From assembly GCF_023078275.1 (NCBI RefSeq), contig NC_062978.1, forward strand, positions 18,995,883 to 19,059,882: a DNA stretch of 64,000 bases, in the 5' to 3' direction. This stretch comes from Leguminivora glycinivorella. Lineage: Eukaryota; Arthropoda; Insecta; Lepidoptera; Tortricidae. The notes under the pieces were generated by a model, which had not been told where the DNA came from, ran no database searches, and was given only the letters and a program-made list of their open reading frames with translations. A program made the position numbers and the translations under genes. Shown here piece after piece: positions 11,398 through 21,584 of this stretch (position 1 is the first letter of the stretch; each line of letters opens with the position of its first letter).

Positions 11398-12115
11398 AAT
11401 AACTAGCTTACTATCTAACCCGGCGAATAGATCGCTGCCAAGGCGATGTAAGTACTTAATCATTAATAATTACAGGACGGAACGGATACAGAGATTAATT
11501 TTCAATTTTATAATTTGATTAAAATTTGAATATGAATTTGTTATGGATGTCTTTCAAAGATGACCGGGATGGCCTAGTACATACCTAGGTACTAGGTTAG
11601 TTTGTGCGTATTTGCGTATACTTATACCATTCAAGCTTTAGATACCTACAACTTAATAACTGTTATACTTCAGGGGCTAAGTCGAGCTGTCTAAAAAAAT
11701 GTCCCCTAATATAATTTGTTCGATAACATATCTCTCTTAGGAATGGTATCGCCGGGTCAAAATGTAACACAATTATGATAAAAACGTCATAAAAAGTAGC
11801 CTGTTTCATAGAAATGGGTCCTACTATCGACTAAGAAAACCATATAATTTTTAGTAGTATGAAACCCGTTGATATTAAATTCAATTCTACGAGCTATCCT
11901 TATAGCTTAACCTGGAAAGCGATAGTGCGAAAGAGCTTTCAAGCTAAAATTACTGCAGTCAACTTCCACCGGTAACGACAGTAACCAGCTCAAAGCTTTA
12001 GCCGCTGAAAGCTTGCCTTATTGCATTAAGCTTTATCGCCAACGCTAATCAATTTATATAAAATACAAATATCGTAGGTATTACAATAGAAACATAAATA
12101 AGAAGTCAGTAGATG
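11398..12115. other. AT-rich DNA, no gene recognised
   Basis: Only TAGGTA-type short motifs and simple AT-rich sequence are visible. I see no gene or bounded repeat. Confidence 0.4.
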
Positions 12116-12124
12116 CGGTAATAG

Positions 12125-12351
12125 CAGGGGCGGCTCACTCCGCGATCCTTTCGCCGCGCTACAAGTACATGCCGGCGGCCGCGAGTTCGCGGCCCATTCA
12201 CTGGCGACGACCTTCGCGCGGCGCAATAGAATTCAATGTCATCTGCACGCTTGCGGTCCGTTTGTTAATTTAGGTAAGAATTTAGAATGGCGGCGTTTTG
12301 TGAACATCAAAGGAGTGAGCCTTCTGTACTTGGACTATTATATATTCTGTG
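12125..12351. repeat. 227-bp conserved repeat (CAGGGGCGGCTC), copy 1
   Basis: It starts CAGGGGCGGCTCACTCCGCG and ends TATATATTCTGTG, flanked by GTAATAG on both sides (12118-12124 and 12352-12358). The second copy at 56556-56782 has identical boundaries and its own 7-bp duplication. The 5' half is GC-rich (GCGGCCGCGAGTTCGCGGCC) and the 3' half AT-rich. Ends are not clearly inverted, so it looks more like a retroposed unit than a TIR transposon. No class is assigned. Confidence 0.7.
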
Positions 12352-12359
12352 GTAATAGA

Positions 12360-13005
12360 TCAAAAGCTTAATATTTATTAAAGACAAAACCCCATTTCCA
12401 TATCCACCATTCGACATATTAAACTCATACAGGTTTAAATTGTACAATTCTAAATCGGACCCAAAGGTAGGTTGCACTCAAAGGTTAACTGGAAGAAATC
12501 CCTCTAAGGGATAAGTTCGCCTTTGTACTTCGCATCTCAATGTATGTTATTTTTAATGTGTTTTTGTACACTGTTTTGTGTAATGTGTTGTGTTTTGATA
12601 CGAGTAGAAAACGGTACGCCAATAAATTAAGCAGTAACTAATAGTGTAAAATACCAATTTAATACTACAATTCTAAATATAACGGTATCATAATCGCATT
12701 ATAAACACTATGACGTTGAAAGCAATCATTAAATATGTAGGAAATAATTATCATCATTATTCTAGGCATTTTGCCACCACTAAAGGGCTCGCATTGTAAC
12801 TGACCCTCTAAAATAGCCTGGATTGTCTCAATTAGTTCGTTCATTTAATACAGGTCCTATATTTAGATTTCACATAATTGATTTAGTAGTTTAAACAAAA
12901 CTGATTCTGGCAGTCCGACAAACCCGCAGACCTACGCATAAATTATTACCTACATAATCGGAATCCTAAAAATCATGCAAACAATTATAAAAATTGATAA
13001 CTACA
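12360..13005. other. AT-rich DNA, no gene recognised
   Basis: No bounded element or exon can be supported here. Confidence 0.4.
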
Positions 13006-13008
13006 TAG

Positions 13009-13190
13009 AGTTAAATAGTGGCGTAGGCGAGAGGCTAGCAACCTGTCACTGCAATGTCACAGTTTCGTTTTCTTTCAACCCCTTATTTGCCAAGAGTGGC
13101 ACTGAAGCTTTAGTAGTTTCATGTGCTCTGCCCACCTCTTTATGGGATACAGGCGTGATTGTATGTATGTATGTATGTACATATAGTTAA
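13009..13190 (+). mobile_element. Repeat family A (GAGAGGCT...GTCACTGCAA), truncated copy
   Basis: It runs from GTGGCGTAGGCGAGAGGCTA through CCTGTCACTGCAATGTCACA and GTTTCATGTGCTCTGCCC to GATACAGGCGTGATTG and an (ATGT)n tail. Fuller copies are at 24393-24660, 45046-45521 (interrupted) and 55897-56140. The constant 3' end, simple-repeat tail and 5' truncation are typical of a retroposon. Confidence 0.7.
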
Positions 13191-13850
13191 TATACTCTTA
13201 CCCGAAGAAATGGATGACAATTTTATAAATTTACATTGTGTTAAAAAGTACACTATAATGTGTCTACTCTATATATTGTAGTTGATTATTAAGTCAGCAG
13301 ACCACGATCTTCCGCTTTGAAAGGACTATAAACCGGCTATGAACCCAATCCAATTTGCAACATTTTACTAACGATAACAACAACAACAATAAAGTAAATA
13401 AACATCTTATACCGCCCCCGCTCCCAACTAAAAGGGAACTAAGTGGGGGGAGGGAAATAACAAATAGTTCCAAGCCCAAATACATAGATAAAATCCGTGT
13501 ACTAGAGAGAAATGAACGAAGAATCGCAAGATGTTTTATTTAAAGCCATTCGCTGATAAATGAAGTCGGGGTCAGTGGGTAGGAAATTGATATTTCACTC
13601 GGTGCAAGTCGGTTGCAGGGAGCTAAGCGTTTTGTTTAAGTGCTGTTAACTGGGGCTTTTATGCGATAAATATAGGTCGCAATACCACTCGAGTCAAAGA
13701 ATTTGATTTCTGAACTCAGAACAACAATTCTAGTGGTCGAACAGGATGGACTTATGGAACTTTCAAAAGCAGATAAATCGCCATGTATATTATATCTAAC
13801 GACCCGATTTGAACACACATAAGATAACGTCAATAATATATGTAGGTAAA
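13191..13850. other. AT-rich DNA with (AAC)n run
   Basis: An AACAACAACAAT microsatellite lies at about 13376-13390. Small overlapping frames on both strands (13294-13543) are shadows of low-complexity sequence. No gene is recognised. Confidence 0.4.
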
Positions 13851-13853
13851 AAA

Positions 13854-13987
13854 AGAGTCTCGCTAGGTGGCTGGAACAAGGTTTAGATGCAGAAGGCGGT
13901 GATCTTTGCTACGGCGCGGATGATCCAACGATTCCTCTCTCACTTTGTAGCCCTAACCACTGCCAACCTGCTAGCGGTACCCAATAA
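13854..13987 (+). pseudogene. Short C-terminal coding remnant (retroelement or exon)
   Basis: An open frame reads SLARWLEQGLDAEGGDLCYG and continues to a TAA stop through a P/S/C-rich end (DPTIPLSLCSPNHC). It is followed about 110 bp later by AATAAATAAAG, a possible poly(A) signal. Composition is more protein-like than its neighbours. It could be a non-LTR retrotransposon C-terminus or a last exon. I do not recognise the protein. Confidence 0.3.
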
Positions 13988-13989
13988 TA

Positions 13990-14945
13990 ATGTGTTTATA
14001 TGTTTTTGTATTGTTTTTTAGATGTTTTCTTATTTTATTGTTATATATAAGTACAATATGTATACCTACATATTGTAAAAATCCTAACCTGGAGAATGAA
14101 AATAAATAAAGAGAGTATGTAGGTAAATGAAAGCCTCAAATTTGATTCTCATGATTTCTGGAAAATCTCACTTATTTGTAGAGTTTCGCGGGTGCGAATG
14201 TTGTAGCCCAAATTAAAATGCATTTGTAAGGATTCAAACAGATACTAGGGCGGATAGAATGAGTACAATGGATCTTCAATTGGGGCTCGTGGAAATATTT
14301 AATATTATGCGGTTTGAAGACCCAATGATGTAATTTGATGAAACTTTTTTTTGCAAATTATTACATGGTTATGTTATGAATACCTATCTGCTAATACTAG
14401 CGCCATACATGTACGTACATTAGAAGTTCAGTCTAACATGTAGTCTACGTTATACGAGTATGTTGTTGTTGTTGTAATGTTTGTATGTTAGTTACCGCCC
14501 ATAAACTACCTACTTCAGTCGAAGCAACTTTACAATCCACTTTAGAATAATAAGTAATGAACGTACAAACGAGCCTCTTGAAAATTCCTCAAACTCTTTG
14601 AGACTTTTAACGACGCCCATTCAACCCGGACTCTAATAAAAAGATTATGAAAAAGAATTAACAAAGTTCCGGGCCGCACTTTGATTGTATGTAAAGCCCC
14701 ACTTATTATTCTATAAATGGGAGATCCATTTAGGCCCACATCGGGGAAAAATCGAAGCTTACATCGACTAAACAAACGGTATTTGAATATCGCGTTTTAT
14801 TTTTGGGACACATTCGGCTCTGATCCTGAGGATAAATCCGACACGAGCGATTCACAAAGTGGGAACCTGGCTACAGTGTAGGCAGTTGCTTGTATACAAT
14901 TCAATTTTTTTTGCAGGTCTGATTCTTTACAACCTTAATCTTTCA
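13990..14945. other. AT-rich DNA, no gene recognised
   Basis: It contains the possible 3' UTR of the preceding remnant and (GTT)n at about 14461-14476. The minus frame 14542-14775 has no recognisable domain. Confidence 0.4.
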
Positions 14946-14950
14946 ACAGA

Positions 14951-15144
14951 GAAAAAACGGAGCGACGAATTGACGTGATATTTTAAGTCGAGATAGTTGA
15001 AGGGATGGAGAGTTACATAGGCTACTTTTTGTCTCTTTCTAATCCATTATCCACCACTTCCCTAAAATGGGGGGGTGGAAGTTTTTGTGGAGTATTCCGC
15101 AATTTTCGAATTTAACGCGAGCGAAGCCGCGGGCAAAAGCTAGT
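14951..15144 (+). mobile_element. Helitron-like non-autonomous element, copy 2
   Basis: The phrases ACGGAGCGACGAATTGACGT, AGTTGAAGGGATGGAGAGTT and GGCTACTTTTTGTCTCTTTC lead to GCGAAGCCGCGGGCAAAAGC and TAGT. The 5' end is missing relative to copy 1. A ~60-bp G-rich segment around 15050-15110 is absent from copy 1, but its counterpart is seen in the 29569 copy. Confidence 0.65.
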
Positions 15145-17200
15145 TCATTATAAAGTTAGCCTGAAAACGAGGACTACGAGTAATGTCACTATAAACACTT
15201 TTCCGTTTTGTCATAGCACTACATATTTGTGGTGTTCTTAGCTGAAAAGGTCCTTCATGTTTTAACGCTTTCTTATTTACTGGACAAGGTTGGTGTGTAT
15301 ACTATTTTTCCTTCCGGGAAGCGGTAACTTCGTTTAGCGCAGTGGCCTCAAATGTGACGCATTTCGCACAGAAAACGTACTTATTGCACTTAGCCTTCTG
15401 TTTCATGTTATTAGTATATAAATATTTTTACAATAACCATATTTAGGTAATTTAGTTGTTTACTTTGGCTCGAGTACCAATAACATAATCGTAAAGAAAA
15501 GTAGTGGATGCGTTTGCTTCGGTGGCTTATAAGACGATTTCAGCCACATAACAGACATAACTTCTATCTCCTTCTAACCTATTTGCAGTGAATGAAAAGG
15601 CAAACCTAATCTACTATGATAGTGAAACGTTTTGCGTCTCTCTGCCATATTAGTAATGCGACAGTGACAGTTCGCGTTTCGTTTGCGAAGGAGAAGCGAT
15701 TGGTACTTTAGCTACGCACCTTGTTTAAAAATATATAATTATACCTACCCACTATTACGTCGAATGAATAAGTAACAATTTTTTATTGAACTTGTGAAGT
15801 ATCCTTGAAAAAATTCCAAATATAGCGGTTACTTTCAAACTAAAGGAGTTTATTCTGAGACGAGGCTATAAAAAAAAATCGAAACCATTTCGTGAAAATG
15901 GTCGATTTAACTTTTTCAATTAAGCGTATGCGGGCCGCGGGTGTATTCTGACCCAGATTGAAAGACTCGACGACGTGTTACCAAAATGAAAACGTTTGCA
16001 ACAGACATTCTGAATTCGAATGTGAAAAACTTGGCAAGTTTTATTATACTGATACTGACAAACCATTTTTGCTACCAATACGAGTGAATGAGCTCGAATT
16101 GTGTCAACAAAATGGCATCTATTCAAGTAGAACGGAAGTTTCTCATAGGCCATAAAAAAAGGGTAAAGCAAACGAATTTGCCGGCATCTTAGATCGAATT
16201 GTACCTTCTTCCTATACTACGTATTTGCATGTAAGGCTCGCAATCTCCTTATATTTGAGCTTATCAACGCTTTTCTTCGACATGAGGTCCCGAATGTTCC
16301 CGAAAGTCCCTTTATAGATAAGCGCGTAAAACATCGCATTTCTTTTTCAGATGAAAATACGTGTAAGCCATTGGAAATTACTTCAGCAAATTGCAACAGA
16401 CCTTTTTAAAAGTAAAGATAAGGAATAGGTGACTCGGTTAATTTTAAACGTCAGTGGTCATCCCGGACCAAATCAAATCCGCACCGCCAACCTTGTCCCA
16501 ATTAAAGTTGTAATCAAGTCCTTCTAGTAAAGTTGACACGCCAACTTAACTGACCGAGACTAGCCTGTGCCCGTCAAGTAAGCCCGAAGTTCACCGAGGC
16601 GGGCCGAGGCGCGACGAGCCGCGCCGAGGTTGCGCGATCAATACCCCACTCCTCCACCCGCGCCGCGTCAATTCTGGGGGCAAAAGTCACGCTTTCGGGA
16701 TACCCGTCGATTTTCAACGGTCAGGCCCCGATTGAGTACGTGTGCCGAAGATCGGGGTAACGAGTCGCGCGGCTAATGTGGAATTTTGAATTCTGAACGG
16801 CTGCCGATTCTAGATTCCAACGGGGTAGTTCAGAATTTTAAATTTAGGAATTGCGCTCAACAAAATTTCTTTAATTAAATGTCTAACTACGTCAGGTCAA
16901 TAAACTTTTGCAGCAATAGAAAAAAACTTTGCAGAAGTTTGTGGATTTTATTGGACACTAACGCAAATATGAATAGAAAGAAATTAACCATTTGGTGTGA
17001 AACAGAATACACAAAGTACGAGAACATGAAACAATAAGATGTAATGTTACCGTCAAAATTATTTCCAATTAGCGTTAATCATTTCAATTATTAATGAAAT
17101 AATATATATTATGTACATTATTCATCATTACTCCGAAAAGATCCTGCTGTTACAATTCGAAATTAAAAGGACTATTTAAAAAAATCCGTTCAATTTTTGG
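15145..17200. other. Mostly unique DNA with a CpG-rich patch
   Basis: A CpG-rich patch at 16560-16680 (GGCGGGCCGAGGCGCGACGA) stands out from the AT-rich background and could be a regulatory block or a repeat remnant. Overlapping frames at 15920-16171 have no recognised product. GCGTTTCGTTTGCG at about 15674 resembles the MITE at 54851. Confidence 0.4.
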
Positions 17201-17272
17201 ATTGTATTGATTTGTCTCTCATTCCTTCCATTGTGTAAATACAGTCGACGAAATTATCCTCATTCCGTAAAG

Positions 17273-17381
17273 ATGAATATAAATTTATTGCCTCTTCAAA
17301 AAGCCATATTAAAAAGCTCAGATATGGAACTTAAACAAATATTGTTTCGTTTGCTGTTACAAGCCTTGCCCTCTGGACCAT
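17273..17381 (+). CDS. Possible first coding exon, unrecognised
   Basis: An ATG in the context AAAGATGAAT opens MNINLLPLQKAILKSSDMEL and 16 more codons, rich in L/K. The frame ends at CCAT|GTAAGT, a strong splice-donor consensus (exon phase 1). Helical, hydrophobic composition fits a structured protein, but I recognise no domain. No acceptor with a matching frame is evident nearby, so this may be chance. Confidence 0.2.
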
Positions 17382-17477
17382 GTAAGTAATTGCTTGGCTC
17401 TTATTTTCTTCTGGAATTTTATTAAGTAAAATAAGTTAAGTGTTAGGAAATTATGTTAGATTATAATCAAAAGTAAT

Positions 17478-17560
17478 ATTTATTTATTTATTGAAACTTT
17501 ATTGCACAAATTTACAAAAAAAAAGTACAAATTGAGGACTTATTGTAGTTAATTTTCTTG
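17478..17560 (-). mobile_element. Probable LINE 3' end with (AAAT)n tail
   Basis: On minus it ends GCAATAAAGTTTCAATAAAT with continuing AAAT units. AATAAA followed by a simple tail is typical of truncated insect non-LTR elements. The 5' limit is not determinable, and similarity beyond about 80 bp is uncertain. Confidence 0.4.
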
Positions 17561-17919
17561 AGGCGAATCTACTTACAAGCAATTCAGTTTTCGAAATGGT
17601 ACAAAAATTAAACCAAGTACACAACATATTTCGTATCAGGCCAATGTAAAAAAAAGTGTTTTTGGAGCACAAACAAGCTACTGACGCTACTGTAAACACT
17701 TTGTATCGGAAGTGTTTCAAGTGTAAACCTTTGTATTCATGTATTAAATAAGAGTGAATATTGAAGCAATTGCTTACATTCATTGAGCCTCCAAATTATT
17801 CGTCAGTTACATAATTGTGTAACGAAGTATAGTCATATATTTTATTTTATTACTTCCCTATTTTTTATTTATTTAATAAAGGATGCTCTTCAAGCTGTTG
17901 GTACTTGGCATAGTTTGTC

Positions 17920-18064
17920 CAGTAGGCCTAGCACATGATGGCCGCGGGAGTATGTCGCCGCGAGATAGACTACCCGTCCTTATGTCATTAATACAGTTAG
18001 AAGAGGACGTGGCATCTATCTCGCGGCGACATACTCCCGCGGCCATCATGTGCTAGGCCTACTG
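17920..18064. mobile_element. 145-bp palindromic MITE (CAGTAGGCCTAGC), copy 1
   Basis: The arms begin CAGTAGGCCTAGCACATGAT and continue through GGCCGCGGGAGTATGTCGCC to GCGAGATAG. They are nearly perfect inverted repeats of about 50 bp around a ~45-bp unpaired centre. Copy 2 at 42405-42545 is almost identical and in inverted orientation, judged by the centre (TAATACAGTTAGAAGA). A degenerate relative is at 23337-23453. Confidence 0.85.
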
Positions 18065-18875
18065 ATCTGCCAATCTGACATTCTGTATTTATGTAACATA
18101 GACAGTTTGTAAAGCGTGTACTCGTTATATTGCGACTATTGCGAGTGATATAAAAATGTGAAATGATTTTCCCTTCCATTCCGCTTATCGCGTGCGTTAA
18201 ACGTTGCGTTGATTGCATGAAACAACGGCGCGATTTAGGTTTGAGGAATTAAGCTGCAAGACTGTTGGGTCATCTGTAATTTGCCTTGATGAGTGACATA
18301 ATTAATATAAGAATCGGAAACTGACAGTAACTGCATCGACGCCGCAAATCAACAGCATCTCGTCACTACTTTAAAAAAAACTTGTATCTTCGTCTGTCAA
18401 TGAAAAGAAAATTGTAGTAAGTATGTATGGAAGACTTACTGCGTTTTAACTTTGAGAAGCAGCGTGAGATACGAGATTTTTTCAAAGTAGTGACGATCTA
18501 CTTAATGTACTTATGTTGACGTCAATGTCACTTATTCATGCGACTTAGCAAAACTGTATTTTTTCAATCAAAAAAATAATGTGAAAACATTTGTGCCGAG
18601 GCATTTTCACATATTATAATTCCCATCATTTGTCCTGATCAGCTAATGCTAAGTTTACATATCTTGGACGGCTTGGACCTAAAGTATGAAGACAGGTATT
18701 AACTAGGCTTGACATCAGAAATCGGGTTACGTCTCCAGGTTCAAGGCTTCCAGAAACTATCAAATGCTATTGCTAATACACGAAATTGCTTTAGCTACAC
18801 TTGATAGTTACCGACGCCATGAAATCATATTATGGCTTTGATTACGATTACCGTAATATAACTCATTCACTGGTT
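18065..18875. other. AT-rich DNA, no gene recognised
   Basis: Nothing bounded is visible. A ~70-bp imperfect inverted pair of CGTCACTACTTTAAAAAAA (18361) and TTTCAAAGTAGTGACG (18481-18496) may mark a small foldback element (about 18361-18497). Confidence 0.4.
18361..18497. repeat. Possible small foldback with CGTCACTACTTT ends
   Basis: CGTCACTACTTTAAAAAA at 18361 and, reversed, TTCAAAGTAGTGACG at about 18482-18496 form an inverted pair about 137 bp apart. Only the outer 12-13 bases pair clearly. No second copy is seen. Confidence 0.35.
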
Positions 18876-18879
18876 TAAA

Positions 18880-18985
18880 TTTAGATTTAGATTTCTTTAT
18901 TTCATGATAAAAATTACACTATAAATTTGCTACATGTCAAAATTATGTTTATCTTCTCATCATGATCGTCAAAAATTGCATAATA
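18880..18985 (-). mobile_element. LINE 3' end with (TCTAAA)n tail, copy 1
   Basis: On minus it reads TTTTTGACGATCATGATGAG, then CATAATTTTGACATGTAGC, and ends TCATGAAATAAAGAAATCTA with a short TCTAAA tail. The same ~100 bp is at 52312-52430, also minus. The 5' break differs between the copies, as expected from truncated reverse transcription. Confidence 0.65.
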
Positions 18986-19154
18986 GCCAATTGCATAATA
19001 GGGGTGTCAGTGAATGTGTTTAAAGAAAACTATTGTCATATCATATTATCAGAGAAGTATATTTGTTACGGCGTTGATCCCTTCGTTATCGCTGTAAATC
19101 CTGACCAGAAATATATGACTCCGCGCCATATTTCGGAATTTCATAAGAACTGTT

Positions 19155-19385
19155 TTTAACCCCCGACGCAAAATCGGAGGGGTGCTATAAGTTTGACGTG
19201 TCTGTCTGTCTGTTTGTCTGTCTGTGTGTATGTCTGTCTGTGACACCGTAACTCCCGAACGGATGAACCGAATTAGATTTAGTTTTTTTTGTCTGAAAGC
19301 TGAGTTATCTTCATATTAAACAGAACTGTCACCGCATACATCAAAATTAAAATTTTGAAAAACCCCCGGTCGGGGGTTAAAAATG
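19155..19385. mobile_element. TAACCCCCGAC-ended element with TCTG microsatellite
   Basis: It starts TTTTTAACCCCCGACGCAAA and ends CCCCGGTCGGGGGTTAAAAA, giving inverted ends. Just inside is GTGCTATAAGTTTGACGTGT followed by a TCTG/TGTC run. Related pieces are at 32843-32955 (plus) and 59150-59366 (minus). It is a short non-coding family known to me as common in Lepidoptera. Confidence 0.65.
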
Positions 19386-19885
19386 CAGTGATTTGACTCA
19401 TGGTAAGGTAGTAGCAGTAATATTACATACAGACAGGACAACAAAACTGGAATCATCATTTATAATATTTATGCATATATTTTCCAAATTTAATAAGTAC
19501 TCGATATTCGGCCAAAACCACTTTTCCTAGAATACTGAATACGAACGTTAATAAAAAAAGCAAAATGCTCGTAATATCCGTGGGTAGATCAGGATTCAGT
19601 AAATCAGGACGGCTATTAACCAGTGCGTGGGAGGAACGCAGTTACTTACAAACCTGTGTGGTCTTGAACTTTATTCTCACAACACAAACATTTAAATGAA
19701 ATCCATACAACTAGAGAACATGTTTTTCAGTTAGTTGTTCGCGCATTTTAGAGTAAGTCAAAGTAGCGTTTCAAAGATTGCGAATTGGTTGCTTTGCTTG
19801 AAACACAGGATCTATAGTATCTATACTAGTTCAGTCATTTGTTTAAATCATCTCTTATTATGTATGTATAACAATTCTTACCCCC

Positions 19886-20555
19886 TTAGTACGTTTTCAC
19901 ATTATCCGATCCGACATCGGATGTCGGACCGTTATCCCATACATTACAGGCGCCATCTTGGATTTTTAGGGTTCCGTAGTCAACTAGGAACCCTTATAGT
20001 TTCGCCATGTCTGTCTGTCCGTCCGTCCGTCCGTCCGCGGATAATCTCAGTAACCGTAAGCACTAGAAAGCTGAAATTTGGTACCAATATGTATATCAAT
20101 CACGCCAACAAAGTGCAAAAATAAAAAATGGAAAAAAATGTTTTATTAGGGTACCCCCCCTACATGTAAAGTGGGAGCTGATTTTTTTTTTCATTCTAAC
20201 CCCAACGTGTGATATATTGTTGGATAAGTATTTAAAAATGAATAAGGGTTTACTAAGATCGTTTTTTGATAATATCAATATTTTCGGAAATAATCGCTCC
20301 TAAAGGAAAAAAAGTGCGTCCCCCCCCCCTCTAACTTTTGAACCATATGTTTAAAAAATATGAAAAAAATCACAAAAGTAGAACTTTATAAAGACTTTCT
20401 AGGAAAATTGTTTTGAACTTGATAGGTTCAGTAGTTTTTGAGAAAAATACGAAAAACTACGGAACCCTACACTGAGCGTGGCCCGACACGCTCTTGGCCG
20501 GTTTTTCTATTGAAATCCTTCCGATATCGGACCGGTTAATGTGAAAACGCACTTA
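19886..20555. mobile_element. MITE (AGTGCGTTTTCACATTATC), split by an insertion
   Basis: The left half TTAGTACGTTTTCACATTAT...GGCGCCATCTTGG and the right half TTGAAATCCTTCCGATATCGG...AATGTGAAAACGCACTTA are inverted ends. Between them lies the 19966-20506 element. Uninterrupted relatives are at 60347-60483 and about 53226-53332. The order of insertion is clear: the MITE came first. Confidence 0.75.
19966..20506 (+). mobile_element. GGGTTCCGTAGTCAACTAGG element, copy 1 (nested)
   Basis: About 540 bp runs from TTAGGGTTCCGTAGTCAACT, then a TCTG/TCCG repeat and CAATCACGCCAACAAAGTGC, to the hairpin GAGCGTGGCCCGACACGCTC and CTTGGCCGGTTTTT. It matches 28872-29405 nearly base for base. A 3' hairpin about 10 bases from the end recalls rolling-circle elements, but the expected CTRR end is absent. 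No transposition protein is coded. Confidence 0.75.
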
Positions 20556-20559
20556 TTCA

Positions 20560-21200
20560 TGAACATATGTACACTAAAGTTAACCAGCCGATAAAGTTCG
20601 TTTGTCCCTTTTTAAGTATTACACCTATACGTCGGACTTTATCTTTAGTGCATGAACGTTGACGAATTAGGGGGTTAGTCTTTAAGAGCAATCATTGTAC
20701 AATCATGTTTTTATTAATAAATTATTTGTATTTTTTTATTTATACGCGAGAAATTGAAACGGCCGCCCCTGTGATAGGTTAGTAGGTTGAATGCTGCCCT
20801 CAGTTTTAGGGCTATTCGATGTTAAACCTAATTTTGGTTGACAAGTCCACAAAATTACGTGTATTTGTGACAATTGCGCTTCTCCTCGCACATTTCCAAT
20901 ACCGATATCGAATCCGGCTTTGAAGGGAACTAAACTAACCGTGTCGGCGTGATTGGCAGGCGCTTTCGCACTGCTGCGCCTCGAGGGCTCTGTCTAATTA
21001 CTTACTGAATTACACTAATTTGTACACCAATAGGTTAATATATTGGTAGCAAGCTACTTACAAACAAAAATGTTGACAATGTAGGAGTATCGGTTATTTG
21101 GATATGTGATATTTAGGTCTTTGGTCCAAGGGAAGGTGAAAGGAACATACCTTAAGATCTGTCACAGAGGAAAACCAAAAATGGCTGAACCTGGAGTATG
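20560..21200. other. AT-rich DNA, no gene recognised
   Basis: I see no bounded repeat. It ends upstream of an exon-like stretch at 21226. Confidence 0.35.
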
Positions 21201-21225
21201 CTTCCAACTGTTTGTTTTCAATGAA

Positions 21226-21410
21226 GCCATTACAAAAACTACTTACAGGAGATGTCATAGCAGCACACCCAAATGTTCACACAGATTTATTGGAAAAGCT
21301 TTTTTTTGTTTTGACCAAACTATTTTCTGTGGTTTTCAGCAGGCCAGAGAGCCTACCGCTTATCACGTTCGACGTGTTGCCTCATGTCAAATCACATTTA
21401 CGTAAGAAAA
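21226..21410 (+). CDS. Possible internal exon, unrecognised
   Basis: The frame reads PLQKLLTGDVIAAHPNVHTD, then LLEKLFFVLTKLFSVVFSRP and ESLPLITFDVLPHVKSHLRK, a balanced protein-like composition unlike the surrounding AT-rich frames. It is preceded by a pyrimidine-rich tract and AG at 21224, and followed by GTAAG donors at 21402 and 21411. The helical repeat-like pattern hints at an armadillo/HEAT-type segment, but this is inference only. It could also be a pseudogene fragment. Confidence 0.3.
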
Positions 21411-21584
21411 GTAAGAATATTTATACAAGAGCGACAGACAACACGTAAACATGGTCTGCGGTCGGCCCTCAGCATTCAAGGCTGCCAATTAACTACGATC
21501 GTGATCTTTGCTTTTATCATAAATTCTAATTCAAAACGACTATTTTTCAGTACAGTTTTGGAGTCAAATATGCTAATTAGGTAC

